Shown in pieces: positions 1-10,856 of a stretch of DNA of 40,800 nucleotides. The DNA is from Nemertoderma westbladi (taxonomy: Eukaryota > Xenacoelomorpha > Nemertodermatida > Nemertodermatidae). The position numbers and the translations under genes are program-made. Every line of letters begins with the position of its first letter. Position 1 is the stretch's first letter. Location of the stretch: assembly GCA_032718475.1 (NCBI GenBank), contig JAUCBJ010004953.1, forward strand, positions 1-40,800, given 5' to 3'. A model generated the notes under the pieces. That model had not been told where the DNA came from. It was given only the letters and a program-made list of their open reading frames with translations, and searched no databases.

Positions 1-2605
1 ATGTAGGCCTAGCTAATATAGTTACAGTTACAGTTACTGAAGGCTAATGTTAAAGTTGAAGTTATTTGCCCTTGTCGAGTTGTAGGCCTAGCTAATACAG
101 TTACAGTAGGATAATGTTAAAGTGGAAGTTTTTTACCATATGTAGGCCTAGCTACTACAGTTACAGTAGGATAATGTTAAAGTGGAAGTTTATTTGCCCT
201 TTTAGAGTTGTAGGCCTAGCTAATATAGTTACAGTTACAGTATGCTAATGTTAAAGTGGAAGTTATGTGCCCTATGTAGGCCTAGCTAATTCAGTTACAG
301 TAGGCTAATGTTAAAGTTGAAGTTATTTACCCTATGTAGGCGTAGCTAATGCAGTTACAGTTACAAGGATAATGTTAAAAGTTGAAGTTATTTACCCCAT
401 GTAGGCCTAGCTAATATATTTACAGTTACAGTTGGCTAATGTTAAAGTGGAAGTTATTTACCCTTGTAGAGTTGTAGGCCTAGCTAATATAGTTACAGTT
501 ACAGTAGGTTAATGTTAAAGTTGAAGTTATTTACCCTTGTAGTTGTAGGCCTAGCTAATATAGTTGCAGTTTACAGTAGGTTTATGTTAAAGTTGAATTT
601 ATTTGCCATATGTAGGCCTAGCTACTACAGTTACAGTAGGCTAATGTTAAAGTTGAAGTTATTTACCCTTGTAGAGTTGTAGGCCTAGCTAATATAGTTA
701 CAGTAGGCTAATGTTAAAGTTGAAGTTATTTACCCTATGTAGGCCTAGCTAATACAGTTACAGTTTACAGTAGGCTAATGTTAAAGTTGAAGTTATTTAC
801 CCTTGTAGAGTTGTAGGCCTTGCTAATATAGTTGCAGTTTACAGTAGGCTAATGTTAAAGTGGAAGTTATTTACCCTATGTAGAGTTGTAGGCCTAGCTA
901 ATATAGTTACAGTAGGCTAATGTTAAAGTTGAAGTTATTTACCCTATGTAGGCCTAGCTAATACAGTTACAGTAGGCTAATGTTAAAGTGGAAGTTATTT
1001 AGCCTATGTAGGCCTAGCTAATACAGTTACAGTAGGGTAATGTTAAAGTTGAAGTTATTTACCCTATGTATAGGCCTAGCTAATATAGTTACAGTTACAG
1101 TAGGCTAATGTTAAAGTTGAAGTTATTTACCCTTGTAGAGTTGTAGGCCTAGCTAATACAGTTACAGTAGGCTAATGTTAAAGTTGAAGTTATTTACCCT
1201 TGTAGAGTTGTAGGCCTAGCTAATATAGTTACAGTAGGCTAATGTTAAAGTTGAAGTTATTTACCCTATGTAGGCCTAGCTAATACAGTTACAGTTTACA
1301 GTAGGCTAATGTTAAAGTTGAAGTTATTTACCCTTGTAGAGTTGTAGGCCTTGCTAATATAGTTGCAGTTTACAGTAGGCTAATGTTAAAGTGGAAGTTA
1401 TTTACCCTATGTAGAGTTGTAGGCCTAGCTAATATAGTTACAGTAGGCTAATGTTAAAGTTGAAGTTATTTACCCTATGTAGGCCTAGCTAATACAGTTA
1501 CAGTAGGCTAATGTTAAAGTGGAAGTTATTTAGCCTATGTAGGCCTAGCTAATACAGTTACAGTAGGGTAATGTTAAAGTTGAAGTTATTTACCCTATGT
1601 ATAGGCCTAGCTAATATAGTTACAGTTACAGTAGGCTAATGTTAAAGTTGAAGTTATTTACCCTTGTAGAGTTGTAGGCCTAGCTAATACAGTTACAGTA
1701 GGCTAATGTTAAAGTTGAAGTTATTTACCCTTGTAGAGTTGTAGGCCTAGCTAATATAGTTACAGTAGGCTAATGTTAAAGTTGAAGTTATTTACCCTAT
1801 GTAGGCCTAGCTAATACAGTTACAGTTTACAGTAGGCTAATGTTAAAGTTGAAGTTATTTACCCTTGTAGAGTTGTAGGCCTTGCTAATATAGTTGCAGT
1901 TTACAGTAGGCTAATGTTAAAGTGGAAGTTATTTACCCTATGTAGAGTTGTAGGCCTAGCTAATATAGTTACAGTAGGCTAATGTTAAAGTTGAAGTTAT
2001 TTACCCTATGTAGGCCTAGCTAATACAGTTACAGTAGGCTAATGTTAAAGTGGAAGTTATTTAGCCTATGTAGGCCTAGCCAATACAGTTACAGTAGGGT
2101 AATGTTAAAGTTGAAGTTATTTACCCTATGTATAGGCCTAGCTAATATAGTTACAGTTACAGTAGGCTAATGTTAAAGTTGAAGTTATTTACCCTTGTAG
2201 AGTTGTAGGCCTAGCTAATACAGTTACTGTAGGCTAATGTTAAAGTGGAAGTTATTTACCCTTGTAGAGTTGTAGGCCTAGCTAATACAGTTACTGTAGG
2301 CTAATGTTAAAGTGGAAGTTATTTAGCCTATGTAGGCCTAGCTAATACAGTTACAGTAGGGTAATGTTAAAGTTGAAGTTATTTACCCTATGTATAGGCC
2401 TAGCTAATATAGTTACAGTTACAGTAGGCTAATGTTAAAGTTGAAGTTATTTACCCTATGTATAGGCCTAGCTAATATAGTTACAGTTAAAATGTTAAAG
2501 TACAAGTTATTTGCCCTATGTAGTAGGCCTAGTTAATACAGTTATAGTTACAGTAGGCTAATGTTAAAGTGGAAGTTATTTGCCCTATGTAGGCCTAGCT
2601 AATAC
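1..2605. repeat. ~60-bp satellite array (left block)
   Basis: The unit is about 60 bp and contains GTAGGCCTAGCTAATACAG, then a TTACAGTAGG segment, AATGTTAAAGT, and GAAGTTATTTACCCT. Units vary (54-77 bp) by optional insertions such as an extra GTTACA or a GTAGAGTT spacer before GTAGGCC. The array begins before base 1 and is interrupted at about 2606. AGGCCT is a palindrome present in nearly every unit. No coding potential is evident: short frames across it are by-products of the repeat. Confidence 0.97.
611..2227. repeat. 531-bp higher-order repeat, about three copies
   Basis: A distinctive variant unit containing GGCCTTGCTAATATAGTTG recurs at 820, 1351 and 1882, exactly 531 bp apart. A second marker (TATAGGCCTAGC before TAATATAG) recurs at 1081, 1612 and 2143 with the same spacing. 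The copies are almost identical; I saw one change near 2078 (AGCCAATACAG against AGCTAATACAG) and one at the left edge (625). The period therefore covers about nine basic units and was amplified recently as a block. Confidence 0.93.
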
Positions 2606-3215
2606 TGTGACGGGATCCGAGTTGGCGAGGATCCCGACCGGTGTGTGCATATTTGAGTCGTATGGAGAATACACATCGCCGCGTCTTCTAGGCTACTTAA
2701 AGGCTATGGTTGCAACTGAAAGGCCGAAGGAAGTTAATATAACTGAGTTTATAGTTATTGCTGTTCGTAATATCTGATAGGCACAGTCAGTTTAAAATAA
2801 CAATAGCATAGCAATAATATTGACAGCCACGATGACGGTTAAAAACCGTCTGACTTCTACACTCAATGTAGCCAACTGAAGCACAATTAACAGAGTAACG
2901 GTTATATATATTACATGGGATACACACACATTCCTACCTAGGTTTGGCCTACCAGTGAATGCGCGATAATTGATGGTGAGCCGCCCTATCATTGGTTGCT
3001 CTATTCTCTGGCCAATCCCATTTTCCCCTGGCCCTATGCTAGCTTCCCCCTGAGATGGGCTAATGTGCTTGCATCTCTCTCTCTAGCTGGCAATTATTGC
3101 CTTGGTGTCTTAGGTATGCGATATTATATTGGTAATATCGCATATCCAATTATGATTGGTAAATCATACCTTTCCCTATTTTCCACTGGGTGGTGCAGCG
3201 AATTGGATCCGCTAA
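2606..3215. other. Non-repetitive 0.6-kb insert in the satellite
   Basis: The satellite stops after CTAGCTAATACTG and resumes at AATACAGTTACAC near 3216. The segment between is unlike the array. It carries two perfect hairpins: CGGGATCC/GGATCCCG (2611-2618 with 2629-2636) and TATGCGATATTA/TAATATCGCATA (3115-3126 with 3133-3144, 6-base loop). GGATCC occurs near both edges (2613 and 3205). I recognise no gene or transposase. It could be a small non-autonomous mobile element or older unique DNA around which the satellite expanded. A target-site duplication cannot be called with confidence. Confidence 0.6.
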
Positions 3216-3570
3216 CAAATACAGTTACACTAGACTAATGTTAAAGTTGAAGTTATTTGCCTTATGTAGTAGGCCTAGCTACTACAGTTACAGTTACAGT
3301 AGGATAATGTTAAAGTGGAAGTTATTTGCCCTATGTAGTAGGCCTAGCTAATACAGTTACAGTTACAGTTACAGTAGGATAATGTTAAAGTGGAAGTTAT
3401 TTGCCCTATGTAGGTCTAGCTAATACAGTTACAGTAGACTAAAGTTAAAGTTGATGTTATTTGCCCTATGTAGTAGGCCTAGCTAATACAGTTACAGTTA
3501 CAGTTGGCTATTATTGTTAAAGTTAAAGTTATTTGCCCTATGTAAACCTAGCTAATAGAGTTACAGTTTA
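3216..3570. repeat. ~60-bp satellite array (right block)
   Basis: The same repeat family as 1-2605, with more divergent units (for example AAGTTAAAGTTGATG and GTAGGTCTAGC variants). It decays into unique sequence at about 3570, roughly 110 bases upstream of the first coding exon. The higher divergence at this edge is typical of an array margin. Confidence 0.93.
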
Positions 3571-3679
3571 CATTTCATCCTTAACTATTTTTGTTAAATA
3601 TTTTGTTACATTATCTTCCTTTTCAACTGGGTATATTAGACGTTTTTATTGTATTTTTCATTCGGAAATTCATTTGGAA

Positions 3680-3784
3680 ATGGAACGAGAACAAAATGAC
3701 GAGAGAAAAAGAGTTATCAGCGATATGAGTAAACTGATTCAGAAGATGTCAGTTGATGTCTCAGAAGATGAAACTATTTCCCCG
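3680..3784 (+). CDS. Exon 1 of the PTB-domain gene (likely first coding exon)
   Basis: Encodes 35 residues from MEREQNDERK, a charged, probably helical segment, ending ...ETISP directly before a consensus donor (CCCCG then GTAAGT at 3785). The ATG at 3680 sits in a fair start context (G at -3, G at +4). The frame also stays open upstream to about 3533, into the satellite, but that part is low-complexity and unlikely to be coding. Phase 0 matches the next exon. It is possible that a further exon lies inside the 20-kb intron or that the true start is elsewhere. Confidence 0.6.
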
Positions 3785-3943
3785 GTAAGTATTATTAGTA
3801 ATTCTCAATTGTCGTACTGTAGACGTATCATCTATTTACATGCTTTTGCGATATTATAAGTTTCAGGTTGTTTTATTTTAAAGAACTCTAGAATTGTAAA
3901 GTCTACATTACTTCACTATCATATGTACAGCTGCAATGCGATA
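3785..3943. other. Start of intron 1, unique sequence
   Basis: AT-rich intronic sequence between the exon 1 donor and the 77-bp minisatellite. No further feature is visible. Confidence 0.6.
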
Positions 3944-4430
3944 TGTTGTCTCCCTGAATTGAATTATAATGTGCTACCTCTTAAAATAACTCGATGTACC
4001 TGTTTGTGGTTATTTATATATGTTGTCTCCTTGAATTGAATTATAATGTGCTACCTCTTAAAATAACTCGATGTACCTGTTTGTGGTTATTTATATATGT
4101 TGTCTCCTTGAATTGAATTATAATGTGCTACCTCTTAAAATAACTCGATGTACCTGTTAGTGGTTATTTATATATGTTGACTCCTTGAATCGAATTATAA
4201 TGTGCTACCTCTTAAAATAACTCGATGTAACTGTTAGTGGTTATTTATATATGTTGACTCCTTGAATCGAATTATAATGTGCTACCTCTTAAAATAACTC
4301 GATGTACCTGTTAGTGGTTATTTATATATGTTGTCTCCTTGAATCGAATTATAATGTGCTACCTCTTAAAATAACTCGATGTAACTGTTAGTGGTTATTT
4401 ATATATGTTGTCTCCTTGAATTGAATTATA
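3944..4430. repeat. 77-bp minisatellite, about 6.3 copies
   Basis: TGTTGTCTCC (or TGTTGACTCC) recurs at 3944, 4021, 4098, 4175, 4252, 4329 and 4406, exactly 77 bp apart. Each unit carries GAATTATAATGTGCTACC, AAAATAACTCGATGTA and a GTGGTTATTTATATA tail. Differences are single bases (GTACC/GTAAC, TTGTGG/TTAGTGG). It lies in intron 1. Confidence 0.97.
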
Positions 4431-4747
4431 GATTTATTTATACATTATGTAAAAACAATAACAAATACACCAAACAATGTACCGGTATAAAGGTATTGTC
4501 CAACATAACATATAGGATTACCCCTAAAGCTTTGCAGCTTATTTCAAAGGGGGTCCTTTATGTTACTTGGTTACAAATACAATATTACACTACGCTAACC
4601 TAAAACCAATATAAAACGTAATTACACTATGTACATGTACAACTTTAACGAGAGCGTGACAATGTCCGACTCAACGATAAAGATGTAATGTACAGAACAA
4701 TTTATTATAAAACGTAATTACAGTATAAATAGTAAATAATTAATAAA
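4431..4747. other. Intronic sequence, possibly the 3' tail of the LINE
   Basis: AT-rich, with no reading frame of note. A short phrase, ATAAAACGTAATTACA, occurs at about 4612 and again at about 4707. This could be the 3' untranslated region of the adjacent minus-strand LINE, but the element's 3' end cannot be fixed from one copy. Confidence 0.4.
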
Positions 4748-7700
4748 CTAATAACTTACTGTAGGACTATTGTACCTATTTTTACATTGCACACGGAGAT
4801 GAGATTTAACTGCAGATTTAAAAGAATGTTGATTATTTAGGTTTTTAATTTCATTAGGCAGAGCGTTCCAATTTTTAATGCCGTTAAAAAAGAAAGTATC
4901 AGACTCGAAGGATTTACAATTCGGGAGGTAGAAGTTTGAAGCACTAGCTCTGGTACTGTAAGAGTGTGTATCGCGTACTCTGTTGAATTTTTGTTTTAGG
5001 TAATTGGGACATTTACCATTATACACTTTATGCACATGGTTAAGGCGTAGCTGCTTAACTCTACTATCTAAGTTAAGTAGTCCAGATTCAGTAAAGTCAT
5101 CTGGAGTTAGGTGGTGCCTAGGTTTGTAGTCTTTAATAAATCGTACTACTTTATTCTGAGCTACTTGTAATTTACATTTAAGCTGTTTGGTTAAGCCTTC
5201 ATACCAAGAAGAGCATGCATAGTCCATGTGACACTGTATTAAAGAAGAGCAAAGTAACTTGCGGGAGTCGGTGTTCAAACTATTTTTATTTCTGTATAGA
5301 AACCTAAGCCTACTGTTAACTTTCGAGAAAATATTTTTCACTGTACTTTCTCCTGATAAGCAGTTATCCAATGTGGCGCCTAAATATTTAACTTCCTTTT
5401 TATTTTCAATCTTATGTCCATTACTAGTGACTTCAAACTTAGTTACCTTCTTTAACTTTCTTTTGGAACCAAACAAAATACTTTCAGTCTTACCGTAGTG
5501 AATGGATAGCTTATTATCAACCAACCACTCATTACAGGATTCTAGAACTGCACTTAACTTTTGGGAAATATGGATAGGATCTTTATGAGAGAAAATAAGA
5601 GCACTGTCGTCGGCATATAAAATGAGTTTAAAATCGGGATCTATACTACTTATCATATCATTTACATAGCATACAAAAAGCAGAGGACCTAATATACTAC
5701 CTTGCGGTACACCACAGGTAATCTCTTGTACAGTAGACAGCGATTTGCTAATGACTACAGTTTGACCTCTGTCTGACAGGTAGGACTTGAAACAGTCTAT
5801 AGAACCTACACCCATCAGGCCTAACTTACCAAGCAGAATTTCGTGATCTACAGTATCGAAAGCCTTTTGTAGGTCCAACATTACCATACCAGTATATAAA
5901 CCCTTTGCGTTATTACATCTAATTGTATCTGTTAAGTTAATAAGGCAGGTGTCTGTAGAATATGATTTACGAAAACCGGACTGAAGTTCATAGATCAGAT
6001 TTAGCCTACTAAGATGTGCCTCCAGCTGTAGAAAAACAGAACGTTCTAGAATTTTAGATACAATACTTAAGATACTAACAGGTCTGTAATTACAGGCTTC
6101 TACTTTACTATACAGACTATACAGAGGAACAACCTTAGCTAATTTCAGTTCGTCTGGTACTACATTATCTACGATAGAGTAATTAATAATAAAAGTAATA
6201 GGCACTTTAAGTACTTCAGCACCATCCTTAAGAAAACGGGCAGGTATTAGATCTAGACCGGTACTTTTTGAGGCTGATAGGCTAAGTAGATTTTTAAAAA
6301 CGAAATCCTCAGAAACGGGTTTTAAAAATAACTTTTCTGAATTTTGTAACTTTTCTAAATAAAAATTATTTAGAGTTTCGGACCCTATACTATATTTATT
6401 ACTTGATAACGGTAACTTCTTAACTAAATTAGAGGCAACATTAGTAAAATAATTATTAAATAAATTACTAACTAGAGTATGATCATGAATCAGCTCACCG
6501 TTATCTTGCAGAACAATATTCGATTTAGATTTAAGGTTTTTATAACCTAAAGATTTTAGGGTAGACCATAGACTTTTAGGATTATCTTTATTCTCACTTA
6601 TTTTGTTGTACAAATATTCAGATTTAGCTTTTTTTATTTCCCGTTGGACAAGGTTTCTATATTTGCAGTAATTATTATAATCAGCTAAAACACGGTATTT
6701 CCTAAATTTATACAAATAGTTATCTCTTTCTCTGATATTACTAAGAATACCCGAGGTCATCCAGGGCTCAGTGCGTTGTTTAAGACTATTTTCTTTAATT
6801 GGTGCTACAGTATTAAGTGCCTTTAGAAATATATCTTTAAAAACAGTGTAGGCAAGGTTAATGCCAGCGGCCTTAAAACAGGGTTCCCAGTCAGAATTAA
6901 CTAACAAACTTAAAAAGCGTTCCTTGCTGTAATTTTTCATAGACCTAACTGTTACTGTTTTATGATCCCCGAAAAAAGATTTTTGTGTCTTTCTTGTGCA
7001 AAAAACTATAAAATGATCGCTTAGACCTATAGGTAAAACCCCAGATTGAGAAATAATATCGGTATTATTACAAAGGATGTGATCTAGTAAAGTAGAAGTT
7101 TTACTGGTAATTCTGGTAGAATCTCGAATAATTTGTTTTAAACCAAACAAATTTAAAATACTTTGGAACTGTTTACAGATGGGGGATGGTTTGTGATGGT
7201 AACAGATATTAAAATCACCTAAGAAATATATTTCACAGTCTGACCTAAGATTACATAAAATTGTATTTTCAAAATTTTGCAAAAAATCTGATTGTTTAGG
7301 GGGCCGGTATAAAGTACCGATTAAAATAGGTTTAGTTTTAGGAAGTAAAAGTTCCACCAGTAAAACTTCGTCACAAGTCTCTAAATCTTCCCTACGATTA
7401 AAAGCTAAATCACATCGAATGTAAGTACAGACACCACCACCGTGTCTGTCCCTATCCTTACATAAAACTCCGTAATTATCAATATAAATTTCTCCATCAG
7501 AAACGCTATCATCGAGCCAAGTTTCAGAGATTGTTAAAACTGCTGGGTTGGATTTATTGATTAAAATACGAATTTCGGAAAGTTTGGGAAGCAGAGATCG
7601 TGCATTTAAATGCAAAAAAACCTTTTTTCTTAAAAAATTTAAAAGTTTCACTCTCAGCATCACTTGGAGTTTGCAGAGGCGATGTAAGGAATGAATCGTC

Positions 7701-7859
7701 GGTTTCTGATTCTAAAATAGTATCATGAAAGGGAAGTTCGGTAAAAATACAGCTATTGCAGAGAAAACTTGGCTCAAGATTGTTTCTGGTGGAGAATAAA
7801 TTACTGCTTTTCCTACGGTAACATTTTAAATGTACAAATGTGTCACAGATAGATGTCAC
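4748..7859 (-). mobile_element. Non-LTR retrotransposon (CR1-like clade): endonuclease and reverse transcriptase
   Basis: The minus-strand frame 7663-4748 encodes 971 residues. An APE-type endonuclease occupies about 15-225 (SETWL 46-50, YRPP 119-122, LGDFN 148-152, SDHF 215-218). The reverse transcriptase covers about 490-740 (LDLQKAFDTVDH 596-607, GVPQGSILGP 651-660, YADD 683-686). A C-terminal region of the CR1/L2 type follows. Upstream, 7859-7554 in another frame carries a zinc-finger-like stretch (CDTFVHLKC, FLCNSCIFTELPF) that in such elements precedes the endonuclease. The frames overlap in an A/T-homopolymer stretch near 7610-7650, so a frameshift has split one long ORF. Catalytic motifs are intact, so the copy is fairly young. 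The 5' end is not defined. It is antisense to the host gene within intron 1. Confidence 0.9.
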
Positions 7860-8810
7860 AGAGAGTAGCGTAGAGATAGAACAACATTACCTACATTTTT
7901 GCCTGTTTTGCTGATATATGTTTGTTATATATGTTGCATAAGTCATGTTTTGTATTGTTGTAATATGTATGTTGTATTTTCATTGATTAATATAAAATTT
8001 GGAATTGATAATTGTATAAGATATACTCACTATGTTTTGTACGCCAATAACCATCGCACCCCGGGTAAGTACAAAACCAACACCCAATTATAAAGACCTG
8101 CATAATCTTGTAACATGTTAACATTCGTTTATTGTTTTGGTTCCACCAACACGCCTCTGTAACCTGTTCATTTACTTAACCTGCTCCTGTTCTGACATTC
8201 GTGACTTTATTTGCACTCGCTCATTTTGTTCGATCATTTGGCCCCGCAAATCTGTCCGCAAATTAAAATTACATTTATGTAGGCGCTAACAAATATTTGC
8301 AGTGATTGCAAAAGGCCATCTCCCCCCCCCCCCCCACCCCCTCAATATCATTACAATTTCTAAAGTTAGTTAATAGTTGCAATGCAGCATGCCGATAGTA
8401 GTAGTCTCTATTCTCTATTCGCACCCCCCCACCCCCCTTCCAGCTTTGAAATTGGATATTTCAGAAGGAAAGGAATATTATTATTAATAAAGAAAGATTT
8501 AATTTATTTCATATTATTCATCTTATACTCATCATTTTTTAATTAAGATAAACTGGTTGAATATGGCATTCGCTCAGGATGGACCCCCCACCCACCCCTC
8601 ACCCCCCACACACAGACACCCCATCCCTTATAAAGTAAAAATAGAAATTAATTATTAATAGTACATACTGTATTTATTAACTGTATTATAAGCATTTATA
8701 AACACGGCGGCACTTAAGTCCAATGACTTACGAATTATATAGGAAACACTAACTTTAGAATTTCATTCATTGATAAACTATAGTGTGCCAATGTTTTTCC
8801 AAGTAAGTAC
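7860..8810. other. Intronic AT-rich DNA with poly-C tracts
   Basis: No gene is recognisable. The notable content is homopolymer: C14 at 8322-8335 followed by A and C5, C-rich runs around 8424-8440, and another at about 8585-8620. The remainder is AT-rich and featureless to me. Confidence 0.5.
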
Positions 8811-8844
8811 ATATCGTGGGGCGGGTGGTAAAACGTCCTAAGTC
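8811..8844 (+). repeat. Left terminal inverted repeat
   Basis: 34 bp, a perfect reverse complement of 10857-10890. GC-rich at its outer end (GTGGGGCGGGTGG) and ending AAAACGTCCTAAGTC. Confidence 0.93.
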
Positions 8845-9168
8845 TAAAAAGGTTGTTCTGAGAAAACACGTTTTTTGTTTAATATTTTAACAAAAAAAAA
8901 TGCACATTTACACTGTCTTATTTCTCTTTCTAACTTTAAAAGGGTGTTGAATCGTTTTCTGATACCAGAAATACAGATAAACAGCCTCCTTGTAGGGCTT
9001 TTTGACAAATTTGCAACATAGGACGTTTTACCAATTTATATTTTAATGCGACATAGGACATTATATAACCAATCTTTTTTATGTTTATAACGTAGGACGT
9101 TTTACCAACTTAAATATTTATGCGACATAGGACATTTTACTAACTTTTTTCCAAGAAGTTTCGCAATG

Positions 9169-9185
9169 CCCCCCCCCCCCCCCCC
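9169..9185. repeat. C17 homopolymer inside the TIR element
   Basis: An uninterrupted run of 17 C. Such runs recur in this window and are prone to length errors in assemblies. Confidence 0.9.
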
Positions 9186-9408
9186 TCCGAATTATTAGGA
9201 GTAATATACAATTATACAAACATATGTTTTGTTATTGTTTAATATTTATTGTTATTTTTCAATAGTTGTATTGTTTATAACAAAATTATCTAAAGATAAA
9301 CCAACATAAAGTTTAATCACTTTCAATTTCGTCATTTCCCGCAACTATGATATCTTCATTCACGAATTGAGATTCCGACAGTATTTCGTAATATGCCCCG
9401 TTTGTTTA

Positions 9409-9729
9409 TTATATAAGACCTTGTTGGTAAATATCAAGTAAATCTTTGTTTTTCTTTAGACTAATCTTATGGGGCCATAATCCAGTGAAAGCGAGAGACA
9501 GAGATGGGAGATTCTTACCTGCTGCATAAACTTCTTTACCTGTAGCTTTTCCTTTAAAATTTTGCTTTTTCCCCTTTCCTTTACTACGTAGATTGCATCC
9601 GTCTCCAACTTTAGTTTCAACTTTTGGTTTAATTTCAACAACTTTATATGGTTCATCCTCACTAAAGCTGTATTTAAACTGAATGATGTTAGTATTTGTT
9701 TTCTGAAACCTCATCCATTTGACCTTAAG
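9409..9729 (-). pseudogene. Downstream coding segment of the TIR element's transposase-like protein
   Basis: A minus-strand frame of 101 residues from an internal methionine (9714-9409), rich in K and E, containing FKYSFSEDEPYKVVEIKP and ending QQGLI. Read upstream of the methionine it continues as VKW, and just before that on the minus strand there is a GGCTTAAG that could be a 3' splice site at about 9730. I infer it is the second exon of the protein begun at 10516. Proteins of this sort end in a basic tail after a KLxF/KYxF-type strand. Function beyond 'transposon-encoded' is unknown. Confidence 0.5.
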
Positions 9730-9777
9730 CCAGTTAACAAACTGTTTTTTTCTGTTTTTTACAGCTCCGTTTATTGA

Positions 9778-10197
9778 TCATTTTACCAATTTGGTCACCG
9801 ACCTGTTCACCATTACATTCACCAATACATCCACCCCTTTCTTCAACGACCTGTTCACCACTCCGTCCACCAATAGATCCACCCCTTTGTTCAACGACCT
9901 GTTCACCACTCCGTCCACCAATAAGTCTACCCTTTTCTTCACCGACCTGTTCACCACTCCGTCCACCAATACATCCACCCCTTTGTTCAACGACCTGTTC
10001 ACAACTCCGTCCACCAATAAGTCTACCCTTTTCTTCACCGACCTGTTCACCACTCCGTCCACCAATACATCCACCCCTTTGTTCAACGACCTGTTCACCA
10101 CTCCGTCCACCAATACATCCACCCCTTTCTTCAACGACCTGTTCACCACTACATTCACCTATTTGTTCACACCTTCGTTCACCATTCACCTGTCCAC
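9778..10197. repeat. 48-bp minisatellite inside the TIR element
   Basis: About eight units of 48 bp. Each carries GTTCACCACTCCGTCCACC, then AATACATCCACCCC (or AATAAGTCTACCC) and TTCAACGACCT or TTCACCGACCT. Because 48 is 16 codons, several frames on both strands stay open and give spurious repeat proteins of 126-192 residues. On the minus strand it reads as GGRSGEQVVEQRGG-type repeats fused to the end of the 10516 frame. I think it is intronic, or an expansion, rather than a conserved domain. Confidence 0.93.
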
Positions 10198-10284
10198 CAC
10201 TCCCTACACCAACCTCTACACTGATCTGTTTTTCGACTGTATCATTGACACTAATGTCACTTATTACACGACGGTTAACAATAA

Positions 10285-10516
10285 GAACCTTACATAGTTT
10301 CTTGAAATCGTAGATATCACTTTGTTTTAACCAAGTGATCTTATATGGATTATTTCGCCTCGCTCCCAGAATTATAGTTGTCCAATCATTAGGAACTTCT
10401 ACTACCTGATTAGATTTAGCATACTCTATTGCGGAGTGCATGCTGTCCCCTTCCATATAGCTATGTCCACTTTCGATTTTTATCTTTGAATTAGTTCTGT
10501 CTAGAATACTAAACAT
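10285..10516 (-). pseudogene. Upstream coding segment of the TIR element's transposase-like protein
   Basis: The minus-strand frame begins MFSILDRTNSKIKIESGHSY and contains a MEGDSMHSAIE motif. From memory this corresponds to the C-terminal catalytic-region phrase (GHxxMExDSxHxxIE) of a widespread invertebrate transposase-like family that is otherwise uncharacterised. It continues with ...PYKITWLKQSDIYDFKKLC, after which the DNA offers a GTAAGG donor (minus strand, near 10294). Read without splicing, the frame runs on to 9734 through the 48-bp minisatellite (260 residues in all). The N-terminal two-thirds expected of a full transposase is absent from the element. Confidence 0.55.
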
Positions 10517-10856
10517 TGCGACATTTTGGTCTTTCTGGAATCACTAAATGCCATTCAGCAACAAATACTAACTATTAATAGTAATGGAACTCCTGTCTTG
10601 ACTGACCTTTAACGTGACAAGACGTCCTATGTTTCACTTTTAATTTGTTATTTGTAATCGTTTTTTCGACTTAGGACAACTTACCACCTTAAGTATAAAG
10701 TTAGGACGTTTTACCATCCGTAGCCTTAACTTAGGACAACTGAAAATTTGCAAATAACTCCGTTAAACTGTTATTTTATCACTAATCCTTTGGTAGAAAG
10801 GAGGGAAATTCAATTTTATATCCGATTCACTCAAAACATGAATTTTGAGAAAATTT

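Noticed and set aside
2580-2777. 65-codon frame starting in the satellite
   Set aside because: It straddles the satellite edge and the hairpin island, has no recognisable motif, and its start is part of the repeat unit.
8041-8093. CCCCGGGTAAGT resembling an exon end with donor
   Set aside because: No acceptor or coding frame precedes it that would be in phase with exons 1 and 2.
9719-10313. Plus-strand repeat proteins of 192 and 179 residues
   Set aside because: Shadows of the 48-bp minisatellite; the transposase-like motif lies on the minus strand.
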